From Comamonas sp. JUb58 (GTDB taxonomy: Bacteria; Pseudomonadota; Gammaproteobacteria; Burkholderiales; Burkholderiaceae_C), in assembly GCF_004364775.1 (NCBI RefSeq), contig NZ_SOAL01000028.1, positions 1 through 52,838 on the forward strand: 52,838 nt of DNA. The letters run 5' to 3'. The notes beneath the pieces were generated by a model. The model saw only the letters and a list, made by a program, of their open reading frames with translations, was not told where the DNA came from and ran no database searches. Of the stretch, positions 26,539 to 36,957 are shown piece after piece. A program made the translations under genes and the position numbers. The number at the start of each line of letters is the position of its first letter. Position 1 is the first letter of the stretch.

Positions 26539-27717
26539 TCAGGCGGTGCTCGGGGGTTCAGGTTTTTTCAGCGCGGCCATCGCCTCGGCCAGCCGCACAA
26601 TGCTGAGCGGGCCGCAGCCCTCGGCCTCGTTGCTGACGGTGACATAGGCGGGCTGCCCCTTGCCGCAGACGCCAGCCAAGGTGCTGGCCAGCAAGGCCAG
26701 GGTGGCCGGGTCGGGCTGCTGGATGCGGTCAAACGGGGCCAATTGCTTTTCAGCATCGGCGTAGCCGTAGGGGCCAAAGACGGGGTTCACATTCCAGCGG
26801 CAGACCAGCGGGCCCGGCCACAGCGCGCGCAGCAGCGGCAGTTGCTCGGCCATGCGCGGCATCTTGGCATGCAGGCCCAGGCAATAGGTGGCACCGGCTT
26901 GGCGCAGGATCTGGGCCAGTTGCGGTGCGATCTCGGGGCGCAGCCAATCGGCGTCACGCACTTCAAAAGCCACTATCGGCCTGCGCTCTGCGGGCAGGTT
27001 TGCCAGCTCGGCCTGCACGGCCAGCGCCAGTTGCTCCAGCTCTGCCAGGGTGGGTTGCAGGTTCAGCAGCCGGCCGAGCGGCAGCGGGCTGAGCTGGAAC
27101 AGCAGCACGCCGAGCTTGTCGAGCAGGCCTTCGCAGGCGGGCCGTACATAGCTGCTGAGGGCCAGCTCCACATTCAAAAAGGCGGGATTGGGTTCTTTAC
27201 CGCGTCCTTCTTCACTGCGCACCTGTGCATCACAGACCAGCGCCGGCGCCTTGACGACAAAGCGAAAATCCGCCGGCACCTGGGCGGCATAGACCGCGTA
27301 TTCAGACGCTGCCAGCGGCCGGTAAAAGCTGCGGTCAATACTGACGGTGCGCAGCAGCGGGTGCTCGGCATAGGCGTTCAGGCCGCGCTGGGCGAGGATG
27401 CGCTCGCTATAGGCCTTGTCCCAGACCAGGCCCTGCCAGCCAGGGTAGGACCAGGAGGAGCCGCCCATGCGCAGCAATGCGGGCATGGCGGGAGCCAGTG
27501 CTTCCCCCAGCAAGGGGTAGGCCGCGCCGACGGCCTGCGCACGGCTGCGCGCTTTGGCTGCAGGCGCCGGTGGCGTGGTGGATGGAGTCGTAGATGGAGG
27601 AGGGGAGACTTCGCCGTCTGGCGCGTCGGCGGGCGGCGCAGCCGGGCTGGGCGTAGCAGCAGCCGGCGCGGGCTCGGCGCCAAACAAATCCAAATTCGAA
27701 TCGGGCTCTGTGGACAT
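26539..27717 (-). CDS. DUF72 family protein
   Basis: A 392-residue protein. The first 60 or so residues are Pro/Ala/Thr-rich and probably disordered. The rest is a TIM-barrel-like DUF72 (YecE) domain: GGSSWSYPGWQGLVWDK near residue 84, FYRPLAASEYAVYAAQVP near residue 131, and later RWNVNPVFGPYGYADAE. Family function is unproven. I chose ATG 27717 (MSTEPDSNLDLFGAEP); the open frame starts 18 bases further up. Confidence 0.88.
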   Translation of the reverse strand: MSTEPDSNLDLFGAEPAPAAATPSPAAPPADAPDGEVSPPPSTTPSTTPPAPAAKARSRAQAVGAAYPLLGEALAPAMPALLRMGGSSWSYPGWQGLVWDKAYSERILAQRGLNAYAEHPLLRTVSIDRSFYRPLAASEYAVYAAQVPADFRFVVKAPALVCDAQVRSEEGRGKEPNPAFLNVELALSSYVRPACEGLLDKLGVLLFQLSPLPLGRLLNLQPTLAELEQLALAVQAELANLPAERRPIVAFEVRDADWLRPEIAPQLAQILRQAGATYCLGLHAKMPRMAEQLPLLRALWPGPLVCRWNVNPVFGPYGYADAEKQLAPFDRIQQPDPATLALLASTLAGVCGKGQPAYVTVSNEAEGCGPLSIVRLAEAMAALKKPEPPSTA

Positions 27718-27933
27718 CGCGGCCCAGTATGCCATTGCTGCGCGCTGCGATTCGCATTGTTTGACGATTGGCCACCCCTGCGGACAGCAGGCGTCACCGC
27801 TAGGCCAAGGCCTGCAGGATTGCTATAAAAATTACACTTTTCAAATTCGGCAACTGTTCAAATCCCCAGTGGCTGCCAGCAGCTATGGCACACTGCTTGT
27901 TTTGCCAGAGAAGCATTGGAGCGAGCGTAGAGC

Positions 27934-30324
<2,391 letters not shown>

Positions 30325-30348
30325 GTGCTGGGCCCATCGCCTGCGCTG

Positions 30349-30380
30349 ACCGCAAGTGCCAACCGGCCTTGCGGTTTTTT
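30349..30380 (+). terminator. Terminator after tex
   Basis: ACCGCAAG (30349-30356) pairs with CTTGCGGT (30368-30375), followed by a T run to 30380. Confidence 0.85.
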
Positions 30381-30488
30381 GTTGCGCGCTCCCATTCCGC
30401 CAAAAATCGGCCAAAGATGACATCCGCCAGCCCGGAAATTGGATGTAATAGCGGCTTGCGCCTCCCCACCTTCTGATCTCCCCACGCC

Positions 30489-32456
30489 ATGCCCCCCGAC
30501 CACGCCGCGCCCGATGATGAGCCCGTAGCCCAGCCCGTTCCTGGGTCCAAGCGGCCGCCGCGCGGCGAGCTGCGCGATGCGGCGCGTGCGGGCCGGCGCA
30601 CCGCAGGGCGGCGCAGAGGCGTGGTGTCGACCCAAGATACGTTGGCCCCGCTGCTGGCCATGGTGCCCGGCCTGCGGCTGATGGTGGGCATGGTCATCGC
30701 GGCGGTGGTGATTCTGGGCCTGTATGTGGGCAGGGATGTACTGCTGCCGGTGGCACTGGCGGCCTTGCTGGGTTTTTTGCTTGATCCAGCGGTCAGCCGG
30801 CTCAAGCGCTGGGGCATGCCCCGCGTGCTGTCGGTCGCACTGGTGATGGTGCTGGCCTTGGGTGCGCTGGGCGCAGGCGCCATCTATGTGGGCAACCAGG
30901 TGACCAGCCTGAGCGCCGAGCTGCCGACCTACCAGAACACCATTCGCCAGAAGCTGCGCCACGTCAAACCCTATTTCAATGGCCCAGGCGTCTGGGATGG
31001 CGCGGTCAAGGTGCTCAACACCGTGGAGACCGAGATCAGCCAAGGCGATGCGCGTGCGCGCCGGGTGCAGAAAGTGGAGGTGCAGGAGCCCGCCGTCAAG
31101 CCCATTCAAAAGGCGCTGGAGCTGCTGAGCAAGGTGGCCGAGCCGCTTGCCACCACCGGTATCGTGTTCCTGTTTGTGGTCTTGATCCTGCTGGACCGCA
31201 GTGGCTTGCAGGACCGGCTGCTGCGGCTGATGGGGCCCAACACCCATATGGCCTCCGACGCGCTCGACGATGCCGCCACCCGCATCGGCCAGTACTTGCG
31301 CATGCAGCTGTTCGTCAACCTGAGCTATGGCGTGCCGATGGCTTTGGGCCTGTGGTGGATTGGCGTGCCCGGCGCGATTCTCTGGGGCATTCTGGCGGCC
31401 GTGCTGCGCTTTGTGCCCTATATCGGGCCGATGGCATCGGCGGTTTTCCCGCTCACCCTGGCCTTTGCGGTGGACCCGGGCTGGAGCCTGCTGCTCTGGA
31501 CCCTGGCACTGATCCTGGTGCTGGAGCTGATCAGCAACAACGTGATCGAGCCCTGGCTCTACGGAGCCAGCACGGGCTTGTCGACCTTGTCCATCATTTT
31601 GGCGGCCACCTTCTGGACGGCGCTGTGGGGGCCCGTGGGCCTGATCTTGTCGACCCCGCTGACGGTCTGCCTGTTGGTGCTGGGGCGCTATATCCCGGGC
31701 ATGGGGTTTTTGGAGATCTTGCTGGGCAGCCAGGCGGTGTTTGACCCGCCCGAAAAACTGCTGCAGCGCCTGTGGCGCGGCGATGTGGACCAGGCAATTG
31801 ATGTGGCTTCGGAAAATATCGACGAGGCCCTGCCACCCAAGCCCAGCCAGCATGAGCAGGCCTTGGCTGTGACCCAGTTCTATGACCAGGTGGCCGTGCC
31901 GGCACTGCTGATTGCCGCGCAGCAGTACCGCCATGCAGCCAGCCCGCCCCAACGCCAACGCCTGTCGGAGGCCGTGGCCATGCTGCTCAGCGGCCTGCAG
32001 CGCCACTACCGGCCCGCCGCATTGCCGCAGGTGGGCGAAGGCCAGCCGCCGCTGGACAGCATGGTCTGCGTGGGCATGCAGTGGGATATTGACCGGCATG
32101 CCGCCACGATGGCCGCCCACGCGCTGCGGCTGCATGGGGTGGACAGCAGCACGCGCGCCGTCTCCATCGATACCGTTCTGCGCGAGGGCGATCTGGCCCT
32201 CTATGACGGCGTTCGCAATCTCTGCATCTGCAGCTTTCACCCCAACCCGATCGGCAAGCTGAGCCAGATCTGCGAGAGTCTGCACCGGCGCTGTCCGCAA
32301 CTGCGCATTACCGTGATGCTGCTGGGCGGCCCGGGCCGGGCTCCTTTGCGCTCTGAAACACTGGGCGGCATGCAGGCGGACAACGCTGTCTACCAGATCA
32401 GCGGCTTGACGGCGCTAGTGGTGGAGCAGCGCCCCTTGGATGCGGAAGCGGACTAA
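30489..32456 (+). CDS. AI-2E family transporter with long extra C-terminal domain
   Basis: A 655-residue protein. Residues about 65-420 are the PerM/AI-2E membrane domain with about eight hydrophobic segments (LRFVPYIGPMASAVFPLTLA near residue 307, then LELISNNVIEPWLYG near residue 345). AI-2E proteins are usually 340-400 residues; here a soluble region of about 230 residues follows. Its last part (about 520-640, from MVCVGMQWDIDRHAATMAAH) looks alpha/beta with two strand-like stretches (RNLCICSFHP and RITVMLLGG), resembling a Rossmann or B12-binding-like fold. The exported substrate is unknown. The N-terminal 60 residues are Arg/Pro rich. Confidence 0.85.
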   Translation: MPPDHAAPDDEPVAQPVPGSKRPPRGELRDAARAGRRTAGRRRGVVSTQDTLAPLLAMVPGLRLMVGMVIAAVVILGLYVGRDVLLPVALAALLGFLLDPAVSRLKRWGMPRVLSVALVMVLALGALGAGAIYVGNQVTSLSAELPTYQNTIRQKLRHVKPYFNGPGVWDGAVKVLNTVETEISQGDARARRVQKVEVQEPAVKPIQKALELLSKVAEPLATTGIVFLFVVLILLDRSGLQDRLLRLMGPNTHMASDALDDAATRIGQYLRMQLFVNLSYGVPMALGLWWIGVPGAILWGILAAVLRFVPYIGPMASAVFPLTLAFAVDPGWSLLLWTLALILVLELISNNVIEPWLYGASTGLSTLSIILAATFWTALWGPVGLILSTPLTVCLLVLGRYIPGMGFLEILLGSQAVFDPPEKLLQRLWRGDVDQAIDVASENIDEALPPKPSQHEQALAVTQFYDQVAVPALLIAAQQYRHAASPPQRQRLSEAVAMLLSGLQRHYRPAALPQVGEGQPPLDSMVCVGMQWDIDRHAATMAAHALRLHGVDSSTRAVSIDTVLREGDLALYDGVRNLCICSFHPNPIGKLSQICESLHRRCPQLRITVMLLGGPGRAPLRSETLGGMQADNAVYQISGLTALVVEQRPLDAEAD

Positions 32457-32479
32457 GCAAGCAGCGCAAGGTGGTGGGC

Positions 32480-33382
32480 TCAGTCGCTGAAAGGCTGCGC
32501 CCCCAGCGCGCCAATCACATGGTCGACAAAGCAGGTGATGCGCGAAGCCAGTGCCGTGTTGCGGTAGTAGACCGCATGGATGGACTGGCGCACATCGAGC
32601 AGCTGGTCCTCAAACAAGGGCAGCAGTTGGCCACTGTCCCTGTCTGCCCGGGTCATGAAATCCGACAGGCAGACGATGCCGAAACCCGCCAAGGCCATAT
32701 GGCGCAGGGTCTCGCCGCTGGATGAGGTAATGGCTGGCTGGATGCGCAAGAGTTCGCCGCTCGCGTCACGCAGCGGCCATTCATTGAGGGAGTCGGGTTG
32801 GGTAAAGCCCAGCACTACATGCTGCGCCAACTGCTGGATGTTGGGAGGGGTGCCATGGCGCGCCAGGTAGGCGGGGCTGGCGAGCACACGGATGCGGCTG
32901 ATGCCCACCGGCCGCGCATGCATGCTTGAATCCTTGAGCGCGCCAATGCGAAAGGCCACATCGCTGCGCTTTTCGATCAGATCCACAATCCCTTCGTGCG
33001 AATGGAGCTCCAGCTCCACCTCGGGGTATTTGGCGCGAAAGCTGTCGACCAGGGGCACCAGTACATGCAGCATAAAGGGCGTGGCGGCATCCACCCGCAG
33101 GCGCCCGGCGGGCCGCACACGCCGCGCGGCCATCAGCTCTTCGGCCTCGTCCACCGACACCAGAATGGCGCGCGCCCGCTGCAAGAAGGCGCTGCCTTCC
33201 TCGGTCAGCTCCAGGCGGCGGGTGGTACGGCGCAGCAGGGTGGTTTGCAGCTTTTCCTCCAGCCGGCCCAGGGTGCGGCTGGTGGCGGAGACGGTCTGGT
33301 CTAGTAACTCGGACGCCGCAGTGATCGAGCCGGTATCGACCACGGCCACAAAGGCCTGCAATTCATCGAGCGTGGTCTTCAT
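32480..33382 (-). CDS. LysR-family transcriptional regulator
   Basis: A 300-residue LysR regulator: winged helix-turn-helix at residues 1-60 (SITAASELLDQTVSATSRTL), then an effector domain starting near residue 92 (GRLRVDAATPFMLHVLVP). Sequences like FQHAR..SRTLGRLE place it near the CrgA/DsdC-like LysR proteins often found beside MFS exporters. It is divergent from such an exporter, which it probably controls. Confidence 0.92.
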   Translation of the reverse strand: MKTTLDELQAFVAVVDTGSITAASELLDQTVSATSRTLGRLEEKLQTTLLRRTTRRLELTEEGSAFLQRARAILVSVDEAEELMAARRVRPAGRLRVDAATPFMLHVLVPLVDSFRAKYPEVELELHSHEGIVDLIEKRSDVAFRIGALKDSSMHARPVGISRIRVLASPAYLARHGTPPNIQQLAQHVVLGFTQPDSLNEWPLRDASGELLRIQPAITSSSGETLRHMALAGFGIVCLSDFMTRADRDSGQLLPLFEDQLLDVRQSIHAVYYRNTALASRITCFVDHVIGALGAQPFSD

Positions 33383-33426
33383 TGTTGCCCTGGCGTCAAA
33401 AGATTTTGGTGGCGATCGTACTTAAT

Positions 33427-33442
33427 CTGCAAATATTAGCAG
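33427..33442. promoter_or_regulatory. Candidate LysR operator between the LysR and MFS genes
   Basis: CTGCAAATATTAGCAG has 4-bp perfect arms (CTGC/GCAG) around an AT-rich centre, inside the 75-base divergent spacer and 15 bases before the MFS start. It fits the general shape of LysR boxes. Confidence 0.4.
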
Positions 33443-33457
33443 GGCACACTAGAGGCT

Positions 33458-34639
33458 ATGAAGTCTTCCGCTGTTTTGTTCGCCTTGGCCATTGGCGCTT
33501 TCGCCATTGGCACTACCGAGTTTGCCCCGATGGGGCTTTTGCCCGTCATCGCCCAGGGTGTCGATGTCAGCATTCCCACGGCGGGCATGCTGGTGTCGGC
33601 CTATGCCGTGGGCGTGATGCTGGGGGCACCGGTGATGACCTTGCTGTTCAGCCGCTTTGGCCGGCGTGCTGCGCTGGTCACCCTGATGCTGATTTTCACC
33701 GTGGGCAATCTGCTCTCGGCACTGGCCCCTGGCTACACGACCTTGCTGCTGTCGCGCCTGGTGACCAGCCTCAACCATGGCGCTTTCTTTGGCATTGGCG
33801 CCGTGGTGGCGGCCAGCGTGGTGCCCAAGGATAAGCAGGCCAGCGCCATCGCGGCCATGTTCATGGGGCTGACGGTGGCCAATATCGGCGGCGTGCCCGC
33901 TGCCACCTGGATCGGCCAGCAAGTGGGCTGGCGGCTGGCCTTTGCCGGCACGGCTGCGCTGGGCTTGATCACCATTGCTGCGCTGTGGATGGTGCTGCCC
34001 AAGGGCGAGGCCGGCACACGCCCTGATGTGCGCCGCGAACTCAAGGTGCTGACCCGCCCCGAGGTGCTGCTGGCCATGGGCACCACGGTGCTGGGTGCCG
34101 GCTCCATGTTCACGCTCTATACCTATGTGGCGCCGGTACTGACCGAGATCACCCATGCCAGCCCCGGCTTCATCGCCTTTGCGCTGGTGCTGATTGGTGT
34201 GGGTTTCACCATCGGCAACAGCCTGGGTGGCCGGCTGGCGGACTGGTCGCTCGATGGCGCCACACGCATCATCCTGCTGGCCCTGGCCCTCATCATGCTG
34301 GTGCTGCCCTGGGCGCTCGGCAGCCATCTGGGCGCCGGCATTGGCCTGGTGGTCTGGGGCGCTGCCGCCTTTGGCATGGTGCCTCCGGTGCAGATGCGGG
34401 TGATGCAGGCAGCCGCCGAGGCGCCGGGCCTGGCCTCATCCGTCAACGTGGGCGCCTTCAATCTGGGCAATGCCGTGGGCGCCGCCTTGGGTGGTGCTGT
34501 GATCGGCCAGGGTCTGGGCTACGCAGCAGTGGCCTGGGCGGGCGCAGCATTGGCTGCTGGGGGGCTGGGCCTGGTGTTGATCCAGGGCCGCATGCGCCCT
34601 GGGCAAGCTGGTGCTGCAGCGGCGGCGGGCCATATCTAA
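33458..34639 (+). CDS. MFS transporter, DHA1 drug or sugar efflux type
   Basis: A 393-residue major facilitator with twelve hydrophobic segments. IGTTEFAPMGLLPVIA at residues 17-32 and LLFSRFGRRAALVT (the loop 2-3 motif A) near residue 62 mark the AraJ/YdhP/NepI-like DHA1 group. LVTSLNHGAFFGIGAVVAA near residue 101 is the motif C-like region. It probably exports small molecules with protons, and is paired with the divergent LysR gene. The substrate is not known. Confidence 0.92.
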   Translation: MKSSAVLFALAIGAFAIGTTEFAPMGLLPVIAQGVDVSIPTAGMLVSAYAVGVMLGAPVMTLLFSRFGRRAALVTLMLIFTVGNLLSALAPGYTTLLLSRLVTSLNHGAFFGIGAVVAASVVPKDKQASAIAAMFMGLTVANIGGVPAATWIGQQVGWRLAFAGTAALGLITIAALWMVLPKGEAGTRPDVRRELKVLTRPEVLLAMGTTVLGAGSMFTLYTYVAPVLTEITHASPGFIAFALVLIGVGFTIGNSLGGRLADWSLDGATRIILLALALIMLVLPWALGSHLGAGIGLVVWGAAAFGMVPPVQMRVMQAAAEAPGLASSVNVGAFNLGNAVGAALGGAVIGQGLGYAAVAWAGAALAAGGLGLVLIQGRMRPGQAGAAAAAGHI

Positions 34640-34660
34640 ACATTGCTATTTGGGCCAAGG

Positions 34661-34699
34661 GCTCCTCGTGCAGACCACAAGCTGCGCGAGGAGCTTTTT
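34661..34699 (+). terminator. Terminator after the MFS gene
   Basis: GCTCCTCGTGCAG (34661-34673) pairs with CTGCGCGAGGAGC (34682-34694) with one G-T wobble, followed by a T run. Confidence 0.85.
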
Positions 34700-34905
34700 G
34701 CTTTTTTGGCCTGTTGAAGTCGCGCGCGGAGCAGGGCAGGGCTTGATAGTTGATATTTCTTCAAAAGAATATTGTTGATCCAGGGCTTTATCTGCAAGGA
34801 TGAAAAGCGCAAACTGGCTGCCAATGCGATCAAGACCTGGTTGCTGATCCAAGCGCTGCAGGTCCGCCGCACTTCTCTGTCTGTATTTTTCCCAAGGAGT
34901 TTTTC

Positions 34906-35709
34906 ATGTCTATTCCTCGTTTTGGCGTTGGTACTTTCCGTCTGCAAGGGCAGGTGGTGGTCGATTCGGTGCGCAATGCGCTGGAGCTGGGCTACCGGGC
35001 GGTCGATACCGCGCAGATCTACGGCAACGAAGCCGAAGTGGGCCAGGCCATTGCCGACAGCGGTGTGGCACGCGAAGAGTTGTTTGTCACCACCAAGATC
35101 TGGACCGACAACTACAGCCAGGCCAAGCTGGTTCCCAGCCTCAAGGACAGCCTCAAAAAGCTGCGCAGCGACTATGTGGACTTGACCCTGATCCACTGGC
35201 CTGCACCGGGCAATGGCGTGGCGCTGCAAGAGTTCATGACCGCGCTGGCCGACGCCAAGGCCCAGGGCCTGACCCGCCAGATCGGTATTTCCAACTTCAA
35301 TATCGACCTGACCCGCCAGGCCATTGCCGCCGTCGGAGCAGGGGAGATCGTCACCAACCAGATCGAGCTCAGCCCCTACCTGCAGAGCCACCAACTGACG
35401 GCCTTTCTCCAGGAGCAGGGCATTGCCGTGACCTCGTACATGACCCTGGCCTATGGCAAGGTGCTGAAGGACCCGGTGCTGGCCGAGATCGCCAACAAGC
35501 ACCAGGCCACCGTCGCCCAGGTCGCCCTGGCATGGGCGTTGCAACTGGGCTACGCCGTCATCCCGTCTTCCACCAAGCGCGAGAACCTGGCCAGCAACCT
35601 GCTGGCCCAGCAACTGGTGCTGGATGCCGAGGACATGGCCCGCATCGCCCAGCTGGAGCGCAATGGCCGTGAGGTGAATCCTGAAGGGCTGGCTCCGATC
35701 TGGGATTAA
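34906..35709 (+). CDS. dkgB: Aldo-keto reductase (2,5-diketo-D-gluconate reductase B type)
   Basis: A 267-residue (beta/alpha)8-barrel NADPH-dependent reductase. The catalytic tetrad is visible: Asp34 and Tyr39 ([12 protein letters not shown]), Lys64 (VTTKIW) and His97 (LIHWP). The C-terminal [14 protein letters not shown] binds the NADPH phosphate. Length and layout match E. coli DkgB, which reduces 2,5-diketogluconate, methylglyoxal and other aldehydes. The 200-base region upstream has an AT-rich segment around 34742-34780, with a possible promoter. Confidence 0.93.
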   Translation: MSIPRFGVGTFRLQGQVVVDSVRNALELGYRAVDTAQIYGNEAEVGQAIADSGVAREELFVTTKIWTDNYSQAKLVPSLKDSLKKLRSDYVDLTLIHWPAPGNGVALQEFMTALADAKAQGLTRQIGISNFNIDLTRQAIAAVGAGEIVTNQIELSPYLQSHQLTAFLQEQGIAVTSYMTLAYGKVLKDPVLAEIANKHQATVAQVALAWALQLGYAVIPSSTKRENLASNLLAQQLVLDAEDMARIAQLERNGREVNPEGLAPIWD

Positions 35710-35732
35710 GCCTTTAACAGCGTTATTTAGCG

Positions 35733-35759
35733 AAGGCCTGCCGTTGTGCAGGCCTTTTT
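35733..35759 (+). terminator. Terminator after dkgB
   Basis: AAGGCCTGC (35733-35741) pairs perfectly with GCAGGCCTT (35748-35756), loop of six bases, then T residues. Confidence 0.9.
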
Positions 35760-35817
35760 CACGCAAAGGAGCAGGGTAAGCCGCTAGGATGCACGTAGAG
35801 AAAACGTAAAGAAATGT

Positions 35818-36342
35818 ATGAGATTCCTAGTTGCACTGGGCTTGCTGCTGGCAGGCTCAGCCGGTGCCCAAGAGGTGTACCGCTGCGACAATAGCTATAG
35901 CTCCGAGCCCTGCAAAAATGCCAAAACCATTGATGTCACCCCCGCAGTCAGCAATCCGGATGGACCGCTGACCCGGCTGATCTACCTCTGCAAGCGACCC
36001 GACAAAACCGAGCTGTGGTGGATAGACCGGCCATGTTCGCAAGAGCGATGGGACTTGGTCGAGAGCGTCAGAGTGCCCAGCAATGTGGACTGGAAGACCC
36101 AAATGGCCATCGCCCAACGAAAACGGGCGGACGATGCGCGGCGAGCCAGGCATGCGCGTCATCATTACCATTCGGCTGCGTCTGGCAGCGGACGATCCAA
36201 CGAGGCGCGTTGCGAGGAATTCAAGCAAAGGGTGGAATATCTGGATTCCGCCGCCAGGGCTGGCGGTACCGCACGCAAGCTGGAATGGATCCGAGAAGAA
36301 CGGCAACGCGCGCGGGATGAGCAATTCCGGGCCGGGTGCTGA
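35818..36342 (+). CDS. Secreted DUF4124-like protein
   Basis: A 174-residue protein. The first 18 residues are a signal peptide (LVALGLLLAGSAGAQ, cleavage after AGA). The mature protein opens with EVYRCDNSYSSEPCKN, which resembles the start of DUF4124-type proteins common in betaproteobacteria, with paired cysteines. The middle and C-terminus are rich in Arg, His, Glu and Ala and probably helical. Periplasmic location is likely. Function is not known. A short membrane-protein gene follows on the same strand. Confidence 0.75.
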   Translation: MRFLVALGLLLAGSAGAQEVYRCDNSYSSEPCKNAKTIDVTPAVSNPDGPLTRLIYLCKRPDKTELWWIDRPCSQERWDLVESVRVPSNVDWKTQMAIAQRKRADDARRARHARHHYHSAASGSGRSNEARCEEFKQRVEYLDSAARAGGTARKLEWIREERQRARDEQFRAGC

Positions 36343-36421
36343 GGTTCCTGTTACAGCCCTTGCATGCGCTGAAGGGTTTCAGACCAGCGCGCCGCTACAC
36401 TGCGCGGCAGGAGGAACAGCG

Positions 36422-36682
36422 ATGGATTGGGCAAGATTGCAGATGGAGATAGACCGACAGCTCGCTTGGATGCTTTTCTGGTCGTTGATCGCTACCGTTA
36501 TCTCGTTGTGGGTCGGTTATGAGCTGTTGAAGGCAGCGATCAAGAACGGCATCGATGCCTCCAACCTGGGCGACCGCCGCAGGTTGATGCAAACAGCGCA
36601 GCCACCGGTGGCGCCGGCAGGTTATCGCTGGGTGTTGGTCAAGGATGATAAGTCAGGTACGGATATCCGGCCGGAGCGCTGA
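36422..36682 (+). CDS. Small single-pass membrane protein of unknown function
   Basis: An 86-residue protein with one hydrophobic helix at about residues 15-38 (MLFWSLIATVISLWVGYELL) and a basic, soluble C-terminus (RWVLVKDDKSGTDIRPER). I chose ATG 36422 because an excellent Shine-Dalgarno (AGGAGGAA, 36409-36416) precedes it. The longer open frame from 36083 overlaps the previous gene and is not credible. Lying 79 bases after the secreted protein gene, it may share its transcript. Confidence 0.75.
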   Translation: MDWARLQMEIDRQLAWMLFWSLIATVISLWVGYELLKAAIKNGIDASNLGDRRRLMQTAQPPVAPAGYRWVLVKDDKSGTDIRPER

Positions 36683-36957
36683 GAGACAGAGTTTGCGTGT
36701 GTCCAGGCAATGGTGCAGGTTGCAGCTACAGTGCCTCCTCACCAATACTTAGCTAATTGATACGATGTATATTATGTTAAGTCGCATTTCTGTCTAGCCA
36801 GCACACCACCACCCAGCAGAAAACCTCAAACCTGCCCTGCCACTAGGCAAGGCAGTCACTTTGTTGCCAAACCGAGGGTTAACCACGGCTTATACAGCCT
36901 CTCGATGATTCGTTTTACTAAGACAATTTCGTGTCAATTGATCCAAGGAACAGTTAT
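36683..36957. other. Gene-free spacer upstream of ggt
   Basis: This 275-base spacer shows no gene. It contains an AT-rich run around 36746-36785 that may hold a promoter for ggt. The sequence CTGCC...GGCAG near 36834-36858 can form a weak hairpin. Nothing else is recognised. Confidence 0.4.
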
